Shown here piece after piece: positions 61,498 through 64,000 of a DNA stretch of 64,000 nt (within the stretch, counting starts at the first letter, position 1; each line of letters begins with the position of its first letter). The translations under genes and the position numbers were made by a program. The DNA comes from Propionibacteriaceae bacterium (lineage in GTDB: Bacteria > Actinomycetota > Actinomycetes > Propionibacteriales > Propionibacteriaceae). The stretch lies in assembly GCA_016717345.1 (NCBI GenBank), contig JADKFR010000008.1:62001-126000 (forward strand). The letters run 5' to 3'. The notes beneath the pieces were generated by a model. That model was not told the origin of the DNA, searched no databases, and worked only from the letters and a program-made list of their open reading frames with translations.

Positions 61498-62676
61498 TCA
61501 GCCGAGCAAGTCGTCGTGCAGGATGAACGTCCCCGCCGGGCCGATCGTGACGATCACGAAGCCGCCGCTGGACAGGGTGCCCTTGTCGGTGAACTTCAGG
61601 GGACCGGAGAAGGTCGCGAAGCCGTCCAACGCGTTGAGAGCTGCCACCACCTTGTCCATGTCGGTGGAGCCGGCCTGCTTGATCCCCTCGGCCATCACCC
61701 GCACGGCGTCGTAGGCCTGCGTGGTGTACGGCCCGGGCTCGGCCCCGAACTTGGCCTTGTAGGAGGCGATCCAATTGTCGGCCCCCTCCAGCATGTCCGG
61801 AGTCTGGGTGAACGTGCCGAAGACGTTCTTGGTGTAGTCGGCGCCAGTGATCTTGGCGAAGCTGGCGTCCACCGCGCCGTCACCCACCAGGAAGATCCCG
61901 TCGTAGCCGGCGTCCTTCGACTGCCGGTTGAGCAGCGCCCCCTCCTGGTAGTAACCGGTGAAGTACACGAAGTCGGCCTTCGAGGTGGTGATCTTGTTGG
62001 CCTCGCCGGAGTAGTCCTTCTCCTTCGGGGTCAGGGTGGCCCGACCGGCCACGGTGAGGTTGGCCGCCTTCGCCTGCTCCTCGAACGAGTCGGCCAGATC
62101 GACCGAGTAGTCGGTCGAATCGTCCAGGATGAAGATCCGGGCTGCCTTGGACTTGGTGGCGAAACTCACCGCGGCCTGAGCCTGCTGGGTCCCCGTCCCG
62201 TTGATGAGGAAGACGTTCGCCTGGCCGGCCTCCACCAGGGCGTTGGAGTTCGCTGCCGGGATCACCATGGGCACTTTCGCCTCCAGGAAGATCGGCAGGG
62301 TCGGCAGCGTGGCACCCGAGCAGTAGCCCCCCACGGACGCGACCACGCCCTGGGAGACGAGCTTGTTGGCGGCGGCCACCGCTGTGGTGGGATCACAGCC
62401 GTCGTCCTCCACGATCAACTCGATCTGGCTGCCGTTGACGCCGCCCGCCGCATTGATCTCGGCGACCGCCAGGGACGCACCGTTCTTGAGGTAGTCACCG
62501 AAGGCGCTCTCGCTGCCCGACATCGGAGCCAGCATGCCGAACTTCAGCGGGCCCCCGGAGGTTGTTGCCTGCGGGCCACCGGCGACGCCGCCGCTGCAGG
62601 CCGTCACGGTGATGGCGCACGCGGCCGCAGCCAGCATCGCGCCGACCCGCCTGGCGAAAGTTGGTCTCCTGCTCAT
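61498..62676 (-). CDS. livK: Branched-chain amino acid-binding lipoprotein LivK
   Basis: 392-residue substrate-binding lipoprotein (lipobox TVTAC, Cys27). The type I periplasmic-binding fold is clear: LKFGMLAPMSGSESAFGDYLKNGASLAVAEINAAGGVNG, IELIVEDDGCDPTTAVAAANKLVSQGV, and the paired lobes VYFTGYYQEGALLNRQ. It receives leucine, isoleucine or valine, or related amino acids, for LivHMGF. ATG at 62676. First gene of the operon; 250 nt of upstream DNA before clpC. Confidence 0.93.
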   Translation of the reverse strand: MSRRPTFARRVGAMLAAAACAITVTACSGGVAGGPQATTSGGPLKFGMLAPMSGSESAFGDYLKNGASLAVAEINAAGGVNGSQIELIVEDDGCDPTTAVAAANKLVSQGVVASVGGYCSGATLPTLPIFLEAKVPMVIPAANSNALVEAGQANVFLINGTGTQQAQAAVSFATKSKAARIFILDDSTDYSVDLADSFEEQAKAANLTVAGRATLTPKEKDYSGEANKITTSKADFVYFTGYYQEGALLNRQSKDAGYDGIFLVGDGAVDASFAKITGADYTKNVFGTFTQTPDMLEGADNWIASYKAKFGAEPGPYTTQAYDAVRVMAEGIKQAGSTDMDKVVAALNALDGFATFSGPLKFTDKGTLSSGGFVIVTIGPAGTFILHDDLLG

Positions 62677-62877
62677 GGGCACTCCCTCAGCTGCTCTTCG
62701 GCGGGCCGGGGGTCGGCCACACCGTGTTCGGCCACCCCGAATCGGGTGATGTGGCACAACGTAGGGCAGCACTGTAACCCGCGCATCTGGCTTCCCACCG
62801 CGTTCACGCCCAGCACGCGGACGTTCACGCTCTGCCGGCGGGCTGCCGGCCCCTGGCCGCCCAGGCAGCAGACGACT

Positions 62878-62908
62878 GCGGCCCGACACCCACCGGGTGT
62901 CGGGCCGC
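62878..62908 (-). terminator. Hairpin terminator after clpC
   Basis: A perfect 14-bp stem (62878-62891 with 62895-62908) and an ACC loop, 18 nt past the clpC stop on the minus strand. The rest of 62677-62877 is the livK promoter region, with no other feature I can support. Confidence 0.8.
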
Positions 62909-62926
62909 ATCATCAAGCGGTGTCGG

Positions 62927-64000
62927 TCAGCCGAGCTGGCCGAGATCGGCCGTCGGAGCGTCCGGCAGTTTCGCCTTCGGTACTCCGGTGAAGGTGAAGG
63001 CGGACTCCGACCCCTCCGGAGCGACATCCACCACCACGATGACCCCGGGCTGCAGGTCGCCGAACAGGATCTTCTCGGCGAGCATGTCCTCGATGTCGCG
63101 CTGGATCGCCCGCCGCAGGGGACGTGCACCCAACACCGGGTCGTAGCCGCGCTGCGCGATCAAGGCCTTCGCGGCGGGGGTGAGCTCGATCCCCATGTCC
63201 CGATCCTTCAGCCTGCCCTCGATCTCTGCGACCATCAGGTCGACGATCCGCTCGATGTCAGCATTCGAGAGCTGGTGGAAGACGACGATCTCGTCGACCC
63301 GATTCAGGAACTCGGGGCGGAAATGTTGCTTGAGCTCGTCGGAGACCTTGGCCTTCATCTTGGCGTAGGTTCCCGCGGTGTCGCTGGACTGGCTGAACCC
63401 GAGATTCACCGATTTTGAAATGTCCCGGGTCCCCAGGTTGGTGGTCATCACGATGACGGTGTTCTTGAAGTCCACCACGCGGCCCTGCGCATCGGTCAGG
63501 CGGCCTTCGTCCAGGATCTGCAGCAGCGAGTTGAAGATATCCGGATGGGCCTTCTCGATCTCATCGAACAGCACGACGCTGAAAGGCTTGCGCCGCACCT
63601 TCTCGGTGAGCTGCCCGCCTTCTTCGTAACCGACGTACCCCGGAGGTGAACCGAACATCCGGGAGGCGGTGTGCTTCTCGGAATATTCGCTCATGTCCAA
63701 AGTGATCAGGGCGTCCTCGTCCCCGAACAGGAACTCGGTCAGGGCCTTGGTCAGTTCGGTCTTGCCGACGCCCGACGGCCCGGCGAAAATGAACGAACCG
63801 CTGGGCCGCTTGGGATCCTTCAGCCCGGCGCGGGTGCGCCGAATGGAGCGCGACAGAGCTTTCACCGCATCGAACTGTCCGATGTAGCGCTTGCCGATCT
63901 CCTCTTCCATCTTGAGCAGTCGGGACGACTCCTCCTCGGTGAGCTTGAAGACCGGGATCCCGGTGGCGCTGGAGAGCACCTCGGCGATCGCCTCTTCATC
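62927..64000 (-). CDS. clpC: ATP-dependent Clp protease ATP-binding subunit ClpC, 5' part outside window
   Basis: The window holds the last 357 codons of a Clp/Hsp100 unfoldase. Present are the end of the middle region (DEEAIAEVLSSATGIPVFKLTEEE), the second AAA+ domain with Walker A FAGPSGVGKTELTKAL, Walker B VVLFDEIEKAHPDIFN, sensor FKNTVIVMTTNLG, and pore-loop GSPPGYVGYEEGGQLTEKVRR. IGQFDAVKALSRSIRRTRAGLKDPKRPSGSF is typical of ClpC rather than ClpB. ClpC feeds proteins to ClpP1P2. The frame reads on past 64000. Confidence 0.94.
   Translation of the reverse strand, partial: DEEAIAEVLSSATGIPVFKLTEEESSRLLKMEEEIGKRYIGQFDAVKALSRSIRRTRAGLKDPKRPSGSFIFAGPSGVGKTELTKALTEFLFGDEDALITLDMSEYSEKHTASRMFGSPPGYVGYEEGGQLTEKVRRKPFSVVLFDEIEKAHPDIFNSLLQILDEGRLTDAQGRVVDFKNTVIVMTTNLGTRDISKSVNLGFSQSSDTAGTYAKMKAKVSDELKQHFRPEFLNRVDEIVVFHQLSNADIERIVDLMVAEIEGRLKDRDMGIELTPAAKALIAQRGYDPVLGARPLRRAIQRDIEDMLAEKILFGDLQPGVIVVVDVAPEGSESAFTFTGVPKAKLPDAPTADLGQLG

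Noticed and set aside
62802..62829. Two GTTCACG motifs that resemble a PHO box upstream of livK
   Set aside because: Spacing is 21 nt, not a multiple of 11, and no third unit lies between; orientation also points away from livK.

Overview
The window is high-GC actinobacterial chromosome, most likely from the Propionibacteriaceae. The clearest clue is an operon for the biotin-dependent methylmalonyl-CoA:pyruvate transcarboxylase (5S, 12S and 1.3S subunits; 13.3-16.9 kb), the hallmark enzyme of the Wood-Werkman propionate cycle. Mycothiol genes (mshD, mtr), GlnR, CarD, SenX3-RegX3, bS22 and a BldC-like regulator also point to Actinobacteria. Nearly everything is core genome. I see no CRISPR array, transposase, integrase, rRNA or tRNA gene.

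Layout. 0-3.7 kb: truncated DUF2207-like secreted protein, a frameshifted zinc metallopeptidase, and carD-ispD-ispF. 3.8-8.8 kb: fructose operon (fruR-fruK-fruA) and a divergent PRPP-synthetase homologue. 8.9-13.2 kb: senX3-regX3 divergent from phoU with a PHO box between them, then gpmA and an SDR. 13.3-16.9 kb: transcarboxylase operon, whose 5S gene has lost its 5' end to a poly-G/poly-C block that looks like a sequencing artefact. 17.2-20.1 kb: DUF697-type GTPase and a membrane hydrolase/membrane protein pair. 20.2-26.5 kb: amino-acid permease, typA, an operon of small membrane protein, nitrobindin-like protein, YgfZ and hydrolase, then dtd. 26.6-36.5 kb: glnR, mshD-ppk1-mutT1 (mutT1 frameshifted), a LacI regulator, and pstSCAB behind a PHO box. 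36.6-40.8 kb: DUF2510 protein, GH3 lipoprotein and mycothione reductase, then a 0.6-kb island of nested repeats. 40.8-46.2 kb: System II cytochrome c maturation (phosphatase-resA-ccdA-resB-ccsB), glutaredoxin-like protein, bS22 and BldC-like protein. 46.3-52.1 kb: pxpABC (5-oxoprolinase) facing proC-asd, CPBP protease and a TIM-barrel isomerase. 52.2-57.8 kb: VOC protein, radA-disA, mutY and two envelope proteins. 57.9-62.7 kb: branched-chain amino acid ABC transporter livKHMGF. 62.9-64 kb: the 3' part of clpC.

Working together. Phosphate control is the best-connected theme: the SenX3-RegX3 sensor-regulator pair, PhoU, the PstSCAB transporter and Ppk1 polyphosphate kinase share the window, and 11-nt direct-repeat PHO boxes lie in the senX3/phoU and pstS promoter regions. 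Redox housekeeping is represented by mycothiol synthesis and reduction, thioredoxin-like ResA and CcdA, and the 8-oxo-dGTP/MutY repair enzymes.

Caution on sequence quality. Three genes that should be intact are broken at homopolymers: the zinc peptidase (twice), mutT1, and the 5S transcarboxylase. Base-calling or assembly error is more likely than real gene decay, so reading frames at G/C runs should be treated with care.
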